Source of the DNA: Anaerolinea thermolimosa
GTDB taxonomy: Bacteria; Chloroflexota; Anaerolineae; Anaerolineales; Anaerolineaceae
Assembly: GCF_001050195.2 (NCBI RefSeq)
Contig: NZ_DF967965.1
Span: 428,597-481,883 of the forward strand
Length of the DNA stretch: 53,287 nt
Direction: 5' to 3'
Of the stretch, positions 1 through 7,142 are shown piece by piece. Made by a program: the position numbers and the translations under genes. Numbering within the stretch: the stretch's first letter is position 1; every line of letters starts with the position of its first letter. The notes beneath the pieces are model-generated. The model was given only the letters and a program-made list of their open reading frames with translations, did no database searches and was not told the origin of the DNA.

Positions 1-84
1 CAGCGTCGTCTTCCCGTGGTCGATGTGCCCCATCGTCCCTACGTTCAGGTGCGGCTTCGTTCGCTCATACTTCTGCTTGGCCAT
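1..84 (-). CDS. tuf: Elongation factor Tu, N-terminal fragment (cut by window edge)
   Basis: The 28 codons present read as the N-terminus of EF-Tu, the GTPase that delivers aminoacyl-tRNA to the ribosome. They include the P-loop region [13 protein letters not shown], which is diagnostic for the family. The ATG at 84 is preceded by a good Shine-Dalgarno (AAGGAGAAT). The gene runs off the left edge. It is the last gene of a minus-strand unit that starts with three tRNA genes, the arrangement also known around tufB of enterobacteria. Identification is secure even from this short piece. Confidence 0.95.
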   Translation of the reverse strand, partial: MAKQKYERTKPHLNVGTMGHIDHGKTTL

Positions 85-145
85 GCGTTCATTCTCCTTC
101 GATAGTTGATAACCAAGACGATGTTCTCGTATAAACGGCTCAAAG

Positions 146-218
146 AGCCCCCAATGGGATTCGAACCCATGACCTTGCCCTTACCAAGGGCACGCTCTAC
201 CTACTGAGCTATGAGGGC
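146..218 (-). tRNA. tRNA-Thr (anticodon GGT)
   Basis: A complete cloverleaf on the minus strand. The acceptor arms GCCCTCA and TGGGGGC pair, the anticodon stem TGCCC/GGGCA encloses loop TTGGTAA, and the T-arm contains GGTTCGAATCC. The anticodon GGT reads Thr codons ACC/ACT. No CCA is encoded. It lies directly upstream of tuf. Confidence 0.95.
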
Positions 219-270
219 TTGCCGTCTTTGACCCTTGCGGGTCATTCATTTTTAAGGCTTTACAGCCCTG

Positions 271-353
271 TGGGCAGTGAAGGATTCGAACCTCCGAAGG
301 CGTCTGCCAGCTGATTTACAGTCAGCCCCCTTTGGCCACTTGGGTAACTGCCC
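271..353 (-). tRNA. tRNA-Tyr (anticodon GTA)
   Basis: An 83-nt class II tRNA on the minus strand with acceptor GGGCAGT/ACTGCCC, anticodon loop containing GTA, and the long variable arm typical of bacterial tRNA-Tyr. The discriminator is A and CCA is not encoded. It is the middle tRNA of the Thr-Tyr-Thr-tuf unit. Confidence 0.95.
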
Positions 354-424
354 ATTTGAGAACCGTTGCCGGTTCGAAAGCGAGGTCATTCTTCGAACCA
401 CCCCGCTTGCCAACCTGCAACTGG

Positions 425-497
425 AGCCGACGACGGGAATCGAACCCGTAACCTACCACTTACAAGGCGGTTGCTCTGCCGATTGAGCTACGTCGGC
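425..497 (-). tRNA. tRNA-Thr (anticodon TGT)
   Basis: A 73-nt cloverleaf on the minus strand with acceptor GCCGACG/CGTCGGC, D-arm GCTC/GAGC, anticodon TGT (reads ACA and, by wobble, other Thr codons) and T-arm GGTTCGATTCC. It is the first gene after the promoter at 530-558, so it heads the tRNA-tuf transcript. Confidence 0.95.
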
Positions 498-529
498 GTA
501 GAGATTGTTAAGGCTCATAAAGCGGTCAG

Positions 530-558
530 ATTATACCAAAGGTCATTCACTACGGCAA
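530..558 (-). promoter_or_regulatory. Promoter of the tRNA-Thr/Tyr/Thr-tuf unit
   Basis: On the minus strand TTGCCG (553-558), a 17-bp spacer, then TATAAT (530-535). The base triplet before the -10 is TGG, so it is also an extended -10. The predicted start lies about 25 bp before the first tRNA. Confidence 0.8.
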
Positions 559-701
559 GGATTTTTGACCATACTCTCTTGATCTGATTATAACCGGGTT
601 CTGCGCTGGCAGGCAACCTGGTTTCTGCGTGGGAATATGGGGAAAGATTCCCCGTCAGGTATGCCTCCGGTTGAGGCGTCAATGCCGGAATCATTCTGCG
701 A

Positions 702-723
702 TATAATTACCTCACACTGGAGG
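702..723 (+). promoter_or_regulatory. -10 element and ribosome binding site of the MBL hydrolase operon
   Basis: TATAAT at 702-707 and GGAGG at 719-723 just before the ATG at 728 imply a leader of about 14 nt. No good -35 is visible at the usual distance. Confidence 0.5.
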
Positions 724-727
724 TTTC

Positions 728-1375
728 ATGGAAATTAACTGGTATGGGCATTCCTGCTTCCGATTAACCGAACGCGGAATGGCAACGGTGGTAACTGACC
801 CTTACGATCACCGGGAAACCGGTTATGAGCCGCTCAAGCTGCGGGCTGATGTCGTGACGATCAGCCACGATCATCCATCCCATAACTTTGTGGATGGGGT
901 CAAGGGCATGGAGCATGTGATCACCGGCCCGGGCGAATTTGAGATTGGCAATGTTTTCATAACCGGGATTCAGACCAATCATCGCAGTGGTAAAGAGGCT
1001 GAACCGCGCAATACGTTATATGTATTTGATTACAATGGCATTACTGTGGCTCATTTAGGAGATATTAACCACGTGCCTTCACAGTCTGAGGTGGAGGCTC
1101 TGGGGAGTGTGCATGTGGCGCTGGTGCCGGTGGGAGACGGAAAGAGCCTGAATGCTGCCAAGGCGGCAGAGGTGATCAGCCTGATCGAGCCGAGTTATGT
1201 GATCCCTATGCATTTTGGAACTCCGGCCTGTAAGGTGAAGCTGGACCCGGTATCCAAGTTTCTGAAGGAAATGGGGTTGAGCGACGTGGAGACACTCCCC
1301 TCCCTGAAAATAACGAGCACGGCAGGGTTGCCAGAGGAGACTCGGGTGGTGATTCTCGATTACCAGCACGGGTAA
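728..1375 (+). CDS. Metallo-beta-lactamase-fold hydrolase (UlaG-like)
   Basis: A 215-residue protein of the small metal-dependent hydrolase group related to UlaG. It has the opening MEINWYGHSCF, a metal motif TISHDHPSHN around residue 46, HLGDINH near 104 and a late PMHFGT histidine. The metal-binding order HxHxxH is kept, although the Asp usual in HxHxDH is replaced by Ser. Such proteins bind two divalent metals; the substrate cannot be told from sequence. It is the first gene of a four-gene plus-strand operon with the next ORF, mutY and pcm. The start is supported by a strong GGAGG. Confidence 0.8.
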   Translation: MEINWYGHSCFRLTERGMATVVTDPYDHRETGYEPLKLRADVVTISHDHPSHNFVDGVKGMEHVITGPGEFEIGNVFITGIQTNHRSGKEAEPRNTLYVFDYNGITVAHLGDINHVPSQSEVEALGSVHVALVPVGDGKSLNAAKAAEVISLIEPSYVIPMHFGTPACKVKLDPVSKFLKEMGLSDVETLPSLKITSTAGLPEETRVVILDYQHG

Positions 1376-1386
1376 AGGAGCGCAGG

Positions 1387-1689
1387 ATGGCTTATAAACT
1401 GATCATGACCTGGGATATTCTCCCGGAGCGGGAACAGGAGTATTTTGAATTCGTAGTGCGCGAGTTCATCCCCGGGGTTCAACGGCTTGGTTTTGAGTTG
1501 ACCGATGCGTGGGCAACGATTTATGGAAGCCGCCCGCAGATCATGGTCGGAGCAACCCTGCCTTCCCTTTCACGTATTCAGCATGTGCTGGCGTCGGATG
1601 AATGGAAGCGGTTGAACAGCCAGCTGCAAGATTTTGTCCTCAATTACAGTCAGAAAGTGGTGGAAGCACAGGGGGGCTTCCAGTTTTAA
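1387..1689 (+). CDS. Small conserved protein of unknown function, possibly ferredoxin-like alpha/beta fold
   Basis: A 100-residue ORF starting 11 bp after the MBL hydrolase and preceded by an AAAGGAG ribosome site. It opens with MAYKLIMTWDILPE, has two amphipathic helices and ends with VVEAQGGFQF. The pattern of a beta strand, long helix, then a strand describing 'terrible-looking' residues around WATIYG resembles dimeric alpha-beta barrel (NIPSNAP/antibiotic-monooxygenase-like) proteins, but this is a weak resemblance. No catalytic motif is evident. Its place between a hydrolase and mutY suggests co-transcription only. Function unknown. Confidence 0.6.
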   Translation: MAYKLIMTWDILPEREQEYFEFVVREFIPGVQRLGFELTDAWATIYGSRPQIMVGATLPSLSRIQHVLASDEWKRLNSQLQDFVLNYSQKVVEAQGGFQF

Positions 1690-1698
1690 CAGACGACG

Positions 1699-2763
1699 AT
1701 GATGAGCGAGGTCTCGCGGCGCCTGCTGGAGTGGTATGAGCGATCGGCACGCAGGTTGCCCTGGCGAGGGGAGCATGACCCTTACAGGGTGTGGGTATCA
1801 GAGGTCATGCTTCAGCAGACCCGTGTTGAAACGGTGATCCCTTATTATTTGCGCTGGATGGAGCGCTTCCCAACTTTACATTCTCTGGCTGAAGCTTCTC
1901 TGGAAGAGGTACTTAAAACCTGGGAGGGGCTGGGGTATTACCGCCGCGCGGTGAATATTCATCGGGCGGCGCGCCTTGTGGTTGACAAGTACGGCGGTCA
2001 GCTTCCCAGAGATTGCTCCACACTTCAAAAGTTACCAGGAATTGGTACATATTCCGCCGCCGCCATTGCTTCGATTGCTTTTGGACAGGACGAACTCGCG
2101 CTCGATGGAAACGTCCGGCGGGTGGTTTCGCGGGTGTTCAATGTGCGTGAAGCACTGGATACAACCATTGGTGAGCGCACGGTTGGGGAACTGGCCCGGG
2201 CTCATCTTCCCCCGGGGCGGGCGGGAGAGTACAACCAGGCCTGGATGGACCTGGGTACAGCGATTTGTACTCCCAAAAAACCCGACTGCCCGCTCTGCCC
2301 GTTAGGGGAAATATGTGAGGCCAGAGCTCTGGGGGTACAGGAGCAACGACCGGTAACCCGCGGGAGGCGGCCTATTCCGCAGGTTACAGTTGCCGCCGGG
2401 GTGCTTCACCGTGATGGGCTGGTGCTGATCGCCCGCCGCCCTGAAGGAGGGTTACTGGGCGGGCTGTGGGAGTTCCCTGGCGGAAAGCAGGAGGGCGAAG
2501 AAAGTCTGAGTGAGTGTTTACAACGCGAGCTTTTTGAAGAGCTGGGGGTTAAAATAGAGGTAGGCGAAAAGCTGGGCGTTTTTAAACATGCCTACACTCA
2601 CTTTCGGGTCACCCTGCACGCCTTTGCCTGCCGGATTTTAGAAGGAGAACCTTGCCCACTGCAACCCAGTGAACTACGCTGGGTAAGGTTATCTCAACTG
2701 GGGGAGTACCCCATGGGGAAGATTGACCGTCAGCTGGCCCGGTTACTTCAAGGGGGTGGGTGA
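1699..2763 (+). CDS. mutY: Adenine DNA glycosylase MutY with C-terminal Nudix domain
   Basis: MutY removes adenine mispaired with 8-oxoguanine. Visible parts are the catalytic Glu35 in SEVMLQQT, the helix-hairpin-helix LPGIGTYSAAAI (about 112-123), catalytic Asp136 in LDGNVRRV, and the iron-sulfur cysteines C190-x6-C197-x2-C200-x5-C206. Residues 228-350 form the MutT-like domain. Unlike the degenerate box of well-studied MutY proteins, residues 262-284 match the full Nudix consensus GX5EX7REUXEEXGU. The length (354) is normal. Start choice is between two adjacent ATGs (1699, 1702); no strong ribosome site is seen. Stop overlaps the pcm start. Confidence 0.95.
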   Translation: MMSEVSRRLLEWYERSARRLPWRGEHDPYRVWVSEVMLQQTRVETVIPYYLRWMERFPTLHSLAEASLEEVLKTWEGLGYYRRAVNIHRAARLVVDKYGGQLPRDCSTLQKLPGIGTYSAAAIASIAFGQDELALDGNVRRVVSRVFNVREALDTTIGERTVGELARAHLPPGRAGEYNQAWMDLGTAICTPKKPDCPLCPLGEICEARALGVQEQRPVTRGRRPIPQVTVAAGVLHRDGLVLIARRPEGGLLGGLWEFPGGKQEGEESLSECLQRELFEELGVKIEVGEKLGVFKHAYTHFRVTLHAFACRILEGEPCPLQPSELRWVRLSQLGEYPMGKIDRQLARLLQGGG

Positions 2764-3440
2764 TGGAGGAGGATGAATTCAGGCTTGAGCGAGAGGCGAT
2801 GGTACGTGAGCAGATCGAAAGGCGCGGCATCCGTGATAAGCGGGTGCTGGAAGCGCTGCGAAACGTGCCCCGCCATCTTTTTGTTCCACCGGAAGAACGC
2901 CGTTATGCATATCATGATGGACCGCTTCCGATTGGAGAGGGGCAGACGATCTCACAGCCGTATATTGTGGCGGTGATGACCGAATTACTCGAATTGCAAG
3001 GTGATGAGAATGTGCTGGAAATTGGCACCGGTTCGGGGTATCAGGCGGCGGTGCTGGGGCGGCTGGTGCGCACGGTGCACACAGTAGAGCGGTACGCGCG
3101 CCTGGCACAGCGGGCTGAGGAAATCTTACGCAGCCAGGGGATTAATAATGTGTTTGTGCACGTCGGAGATGGGTCACTGGGGTGGCCGGCTCATGCTCCG
3201 TATCATGCCATTGTAGTTACTGCGGCCGCCCCGGTTGTTCCTCCGGCACTGCTCGATCAACTGCTGCCGGGGGGACGGCTGGTGATCCCCATTGGAGGAC
3301 CTGAAGGGCAGATGCTGGAACGCTGGGTGCGCAAGGCGGATCATCTTGAACGAGAAGTGCTTTTTGCAGTTGCTTTTGTGCCTCTGCGCGGGGCTGCTGG
3401 CTGGAGCGAAGGCGAGTGGTCACGCATGGGAGATTTTTAA
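2763..3440 (+). CDS. pcm: Protein-L-isoaspartate O-methyltransferase
   Basis: A SAM-dependent enzyme that methylates isoaspartyl residues in damaged proteins and so starts their repair. It shows the family N-terminal region (VPRHLFVPPE, then GQTISQPYIVAVM near residue 63) and SAM motif I VLEIGTGSGYQAA. The length of 225 is typical. The TGA of mutY shares its A with this ATG (TGATG), and a GTG one codon earlier (2760) is an alternative start. AAGGGGGTG just upstream may serve as the ribosome site. It ends the operon that begins at 728; both last genes concern damage repair. Confidence 0.93.
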   Translation: MEEDEFRLEREAMVREQIERRGIRDKRVLEALRNVPRHLFVPPEERRYAYHDGPLPIGEGQTISQPYIVAVMTELLELQGDENVLEIGTGSGYQAAVLGRLVRTVHTVERYARLAQRAEEILRSQGINNVFVHVGDGSLGWPAHAPYHAIVVTAAAPVVPPALLDQLLPGGRLVIPIGGPEGQMLERWVRKADHLEREVLFAVAFVPLRGAAGWSEGEWSRMGDF

Positions 3441-3475
3441 ATACAAAAACCCTCACCGGATTCAGGGTGAGGGTT
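3441..3475 (-). terminator. Intrinsic terminator after rnj
   Basis: A 10-bp perfect stem (3448-3457 with 3466-3475, loop of 8) is followed on the minus strand by TTTTTGTAT. The plus-strand side has no T run, so it serves the RNase J gene, although it also lies just past pcm. Confidence 0.8.
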
Positions 3476-3490
3476 GTGGTAACCGTTCTC

Positions 3491-5137
3491 TCAGATCGAT
3501 CGCGAAATATTGACAAAGACCATGGGGCGGCGGCGGGTTTCTTTGTATAAAAACTCCCGCAGTGTGTCTTCCACCACCCGGCGTACGTTTCCGTTCGCGC
3601 GGCTGGCCGCCTGAATGATCTCGCGGCGGGCACTGGCCAGAAGCTCATCACTCTCTCGCGAGAGGATAAAGCCCTTGGTGATGATCTCAGGTTCGTAAAC
3701 CACTGCATTAAAATCACGGGTGAGCGTCAGGTTCACCAGCACAATGCCGTCGCGTGAGAGCGCTTCACGCTCACGCATAACATCTGGATCGACATCGCCC
3801 ACGCCGGAGCCGTCTACGAAGACGTACTGGGCAGGAACCTGTTCGCCAGTGAGGCGCATCTTCCCATCGAGGAATTCGATGACCTGGCCATTCTGGATGA
3901 TCTGGATATTTTCTTCAGGAATGCCCACCTGCCGGGCAAGGCGTGCATGTTGATAAAGCTGGCGAAGTTCGCCGTGAATGGGGAGGACATAGCGAGGACG
4001 GGTAAGGTGGATGAGCAGTTTCATCTCTTCCTGGCTGGCATGCCCTGATACGTGCACCGGTGCAATGGTTTCGTAGATCACATTGGCTCCGAGCTGGAAG
4101 AGCCGGTTAATCACCCGGTAAACGCTTTCTTCGTTTCCAGGGATGGGATGGGACGAAAGCACCACGGTATCACCGGGGATGATATCGAACAGACGATTTG
4201 TACCCATCGAAAGCCGCCCCAGGATGGAGGTGGGTTCACCCTGCGAACCCGTGCACATGATGACGACCTGCTCCCTGGGCATGTTCAGTGCCTGTTCGAT
4301 AGGAACCACCAGGTTTTCGGGAAAGTCGAGATAGCCAAGTTTAACGGCCATCTTCATGTTATCGATCATGCTGGTGCCCACGAAAGCCAGCTTGCGCTTG
4401 TGTTTGCTGGCCGCGTTGGCCACCTGTTGCATGCGTGAGATCAAAGAAGCAAAGCTGGCCAGGATAATGCGCCCCGACGCGTTGGTAAAGACGTCTTCAA
4501 AAGCGGCGTCGATCGTCTTTTCAGAGGGTGTCCATCCCGGGCGTTCGGCATTGGTGGAGTCGGCCAGCAAGGCGAGGACTCCCTTCTGCGAGAAACTGGC
4601 CAGGCGGGCGTAATCGGAGGGCTTTCCGTCAACGGGGGTGTGATCAAATTTGTAATCACCCGAATGCACGATTAACCCTGCCGGGGTATGGATGCCCAGC
4701 CCCACACCATCGGGAATGGAATGGCAGACGTGGAAAAATTCCACCTCGAACGGGCCGATGGACACAGTATCTCCGGCCTGCACGGTATGTAAATTGGCCT
4801 TACTGCCCAGTCCATTACGCCCCAGCTTTACTTCCAGAAGGCCCCGGGTGAGGGGGGTAGCGTAAATGGGGGCGTTTACCTCATTCAGCAGGTGATGAAT
4901 GGCTCCGATGTGGTCTTCATGACCGTGGGTAATGACAATACCGCGTACTTTGCTGCGGTTCTGGCTCAGGTAGGTCAGATCGGGGATGATGTAGTCAATC
5001 CCCAGCATGTCATTTTCGGGGAACATTAAACCCGCATCAACGACGAGGATCTCGTCGTTGTATTCATAGACCATCATATTTCTACCTACTTCCCCTAATC
5101 CCCCCAGGGGAATGATCCGTAATGGCTTCGAACTCAT
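3491..5137 (-). CDS. rnj: Ribonuclease J
   Basis: A metallo-beta-lactamase/beta-CASP nuclease with endo- and 5' exonucleolytic activity in RNA decay and maturation. The 548-residue product starts MSSKPLRIIPLGGLGEVGRN and carries the metal motif THGHEDHIG at 70-78, a later GDYKFDHTPV region, the beta-CASP signature around CTGSQGEP, and VSGHASQEE. The frame stays open upstream to a GTG at 5215, but that stretch encodes the terminator hairpin at 5182-5213, so I take ATG 5137, preceded by AGAGG. The strong promoter at 5282-5310 lies upstream of that terminator, so expression probably depends on readthrough. Confidence 0.95.
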   Translation of the reverse strand: MSSKPLRIIPLGGLGEVGRNMMVYEYNDEILVVDAGLMFPENDMLGIDYIIPDLTYLSQNRSKVRGIVITHGHEDHIGAIHHLLNEVNAPIYATPLTRGLLEVKLGRNGLGSKANLHTVQAGDTVSIGPFEVEFFHVCHSIPDGVGLGIHTPAGLIVHSGDYKFDHTPVDGKPSDYARLASFSQKGVLALLADSTNAERPGWTPSEKTIDAAFEDVFTNASGRIILASFASLISRMQQVANAASKHKRKLAFVGTSMIDNMKMAVKLGYLDFPENLVVPIEQALNMPREQVVIMCTGSQGEPTSILGRLSMGTNRLFDIIPGDTVVLSSHPIPGNEESVYRVINRLFQLGANVIYETIAPVHVSGHASQEEMKLLIHLTRPRYVLPIHGELRQLYQHARLARQVGIPEENIQIIQNGQVIEFLDGKMRLTGEQVPAQYVFVDGSGVGDVDPDVMREREALSRDGIVLVNLTLTRDFNAVVYEPEIITKGFILSRESDELLASARREIIQAASRANGNVRRVVEDTLREFLYKETRRRPMVFVNISRSI

Positions 5138-5181
5138 ATTAACAATAACCTCTTCTATTGTTCGGGGCAGTGCCCCGGCAT

Positions 5182-5213
5182 AAAAAAAGCCCTGGCCTGA
5201 ATTCAGCCAGGGC
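5182..5213 (-). terminator. Terminator within the rnj leader (dnaA terminator or rnj attenuator)
   Basis: An 8-bp GC-rich stem GCCCTGGC/GCCAGGGC (5189-5196 with 5206-5213) is followed on the minus strand by seven T (5182-5188). It lies between the promoter at 5282-5310 and the rnj start at 5137. A second short hairpin CGGGGC/GCCCCG follows at about 5163-5177. I find no promoter between the terminator and rnj. Confidence 0.8.
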
Positions 5214-5281
5214 ACGAATGACCCAAGAAATGCTCCAAAACAAAAGTTTCAGATCACCGGTTGCCCGGCCTTACGGAGATG

Positions 5282-5310
5282 ATTGTAACACAGAGAAAAG
5301 GAAAAGTCAA
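5282..5310 (-). promoter_or_regulatory. Promoter upstream of rnj leader
   Basis: On the minus strand TTGACT (5305-5310), a 17-bp spacer and TACAAT (5282-5287) with TGT before the -10. Predicted start near 5275, giving a leader of about 138 nt that contains a CCGG-GCAA-CCGG stem-loop followed by the terminator at 5182-5213. Confidence 0.8.
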
Positions 5311-5339
5311 AGTTTCGCATCCCGGGGTGATTGGCAGGG

Positions 5340-6677
5340 CTAGACCATGCTGACACTGCGCCCGTAAAGCCGCTCACGGATCTGGATTACCTGACGGCGC
5401 AGACGGTCATCGCGTTCGATCATATCGGCGATTTTTTCGCAGGCATACATGACGGTGGTGTGATCCCGTCCGCCGAGGGCCTCGCCAATCTGTGGAAGCG
5501 AGGCGTTGGCCTCTTCGCGCATCAGATACATGGCCACCTGGCGTGGGAGGGCGACGTCGCGTGAACGGCCCCGCCCGCACATATCATCGATGGAAATGCC
5601 AAACTCACTGGCAACCGCGCGGATGACCTGGTCGGTATCCAGGTTGTTGCGCTGGGGGAGGAGATCGGCCAGTGCCGTTTGTACGAGCTGGGTGGAGAGG
5701 GGCATACCTGATAGCTCCGAAAAGGCCAGCACCCGGGTCAATGCGCCTTCCAGTTCGCGGATATTGGATTGAACAAGGCGGGCAATCGTTTCCAGGATAG
5801 GGGCGGGCACGTCTTTGCCCGTGCGTTCGGCCTTTGAACGCAGGATGGCCAGGCGGGTTTCCAGGTCTGGTGGCTGGATATCGGCTGTCAGGCCCCACTC
5901 AAAACGCGAGCGCAGCCGTTCTTCAAGGGTGACGAGCGCTTTGGGAGGACGGTCTGAGGTGATGACGATTTGTTTTTCCTGGCCATGCAGGGTGTTGAAG
6001 GTATGGAAGAACTCTTCCTGGGTGGACTCCTTCCCGGCGATGAACTGGATGTCATCAATCAGCAGAACATCGATGCGGCGATACCGATCGCGGAAGGCGG
6101 GGGTGTTGTGAGTGCGGATGGAATTAATGAGATCGTTGGTGAATTCTTCCGAGGAGACGTAGAGAATCTGCAATCCACGTTGATGGGCGGCATTGCCGAT
6201 GGCATGAAGGAGGTGAGTCTTTCCGAGCCCGACGCCTCCGTAAAGGAAAAGCGGGTTGTAGGCTTTGGCGGGGTTATCGGCAACGGCCATACAGGCGGCG
6301 TGGGCCAGCCGGTTGCTGGCGCCCACCACGAAATTGTCGAAGGTGTAACGCGGGTTAATGGTGAAGTTATGGGCTGGCGAAGAGGGGTTTTCCGCTTCAA
6401 CCATGGAAGGTTCGGCCTCGGTTTCTTCTTCATGGTGGTGCACTACGAAACGAACCGATTGAGGAGATCCCATCAACCCGGTAAGCAGCCGGGACACGGT
6501 GCTGGAGAGGCGGCTTTCTAACCAGTCTCTGGCATAGGCATTCTGGACGCCAATGGTGAAGGTGCCTTCCCCGTACTGGAGGATTTGCGTATCGCGCACC
6601 CAGGTATCAAAAGATGCTTTGGGCATTTCCATTTGAAGCTGTCCAAGTGTTGCCTGCCATGCCTGGTGAGGGTTCAT
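5340..6677 (-). CDS. dnaA: Chromosomal replication initiator protein DnaA
   Basis: The AAA+ initiator that binds oriC and opens it. In the 445 residues are domain I (to about 80), an acidic linker (82-100), Walker A GGVGLGKTH at 147-155, Walker B LLIDDIQF at 205-212, and the domain IV DNA-binding signature GRDHTTVMYACEKI near the C-terminus. The ATG at 6677 follows a near-perfect AAGGAGG. It is transcribed from the promoter at 6846-6874 through a leader containing a hairpin. dnaN does not follow; rnj does, so the usual dnaA-dnaN linkage is absent here. Confidence 0.97.
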   Translation of the reverse strand: MNPHQAWQATLGQLQMEMPKASFDTWVRDTQILQYGEGTFTIGVQNAYARDWLESRLSSTVSRLLTGLMGSPQSVRFVVHHHEEETEAEPSMVEAENPSSPAHNFTINPRYTFDNFVVGASNRLAHAACMAVADNPAKAYNPLFLYGGVGLGKTHLLHAIGNAAHQRGLQILYVSSEEFTNDLINSIRTHNTPAFRDRYRRIDVLLIDDIQFIAGKESTQEEFFHTFNTLHGQEKQIVITSDRPPKALVTLEERLRSRFEWGLTADIQPPDLETRLAILRSKAERTGKDVPAPILETIARLVQSNIRELEGALTRVLAFSELSGMPLSTQLVQTALADLLPQRNNLDTDQVIRAVASEFGISIDDMCGRGRSRDVALPRQVAMYLMREEANASLPQIGEALGGRDHTTVMYACEKIADMIERDDRLRRQVIQIRERLYGRSVSMV

Positions 6678-6738
6678 AGCGGTCCTCCTTGATGGATGAA
6701 AGTGGTCTTAATCGATCGCAGACAACAGGGCACAGAAA

Positions 6739-6763
6739 CCCGCTGCCTCTGGTTCGCAGCGGG
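6739..6763 (-). other. Hairpin in the dnaA leader
   Basis: An 8-bp stem CCCGCTGC/GCAGCGGG (6739-6746 with 6756-6763), followed on the minus strand by TTTCTGT. It looks like a weak terminator or a stabilising leader structure between the dnaA promoter and its start codon. Confidence 0.45.
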
Positions 6764-6845
6764 AGGTTCCCCCAAATGTGTACACCTGTTTATCTTGCTG
6801 GTGAAGGAAGGCGGTGGTTGGCCTTCGTGGATCGATCTAAAGAGT

Positions 6846-6874
6846 ATTCTAACAAAAACCTCAGGATGAAACAA
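6846..6874 (-). promoter_or_regulatory. dnaA promoter
   Basis: On the minus strand TTGTTT (6869-6874), 17 bp, TAGAAT (6846-6851), with TGT before the -10. Leader about 160 nt. Confidence 0.65.
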
Positions 6875-7078
6875 GTCGAGAACCCTACGCCAGTTTAAAA
6901 AGTTCACGGTTTTTAAGATGAGTAACCTTAAAAAATGATAACCCATTTACAACACTGTCCCTTCCCCATCAACCGTGCAGGGTATCCATATCTGTGGTTG
7001 GCAGCTCAGCAGAGTCCCTATATATGGGGGGTTGGCGAGAAATCCCGGGGTGGCATCATAGATATAGCCAGCTATGTG
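6875..7078. other. Intergenic region upstream of dnaA, no gene seen
   Basis: No convincing ORF. The stretch around 6890-6955 is AT-rich and would fit a DNA-unwinding element, but I see no cluster matching TTATNCACA DnaA boxes; TATCCATA near 6990 and TGTGGTTGG near 7000 are poor matches. A structured stretch 6990-7075 with a repeated GGTTGGC is unexplained. Confidence 0.3.
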
Positions 7079-7110
7079 AAAAAAAGCCAAAATAAGCTTT
7101 GGCTTTTTTT
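7079..7110. terminator. Bidirectional intrinsic terminator
   Basis: A 13-bp stem AAAAAAAGCCAAA/TTTGGCTTTTTTT (7079-7091 with 7098-7110). T runs exist in both directions. On the minus strand it ends the long unit that finishes with the FAD oxidoreductase. Confidence 0.85.
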
Positions 7111-7142
7111 CGTAGAGTCAGGCTCGGAAAATTGCATCACAG

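Noticed and set aside
5138-5215. N-terminal extension of RNase J to GTG 5215
   Set aside because: The extra codons are the terminator stem and T run, not protein-like, and ATG 5137 has a ribosome site.
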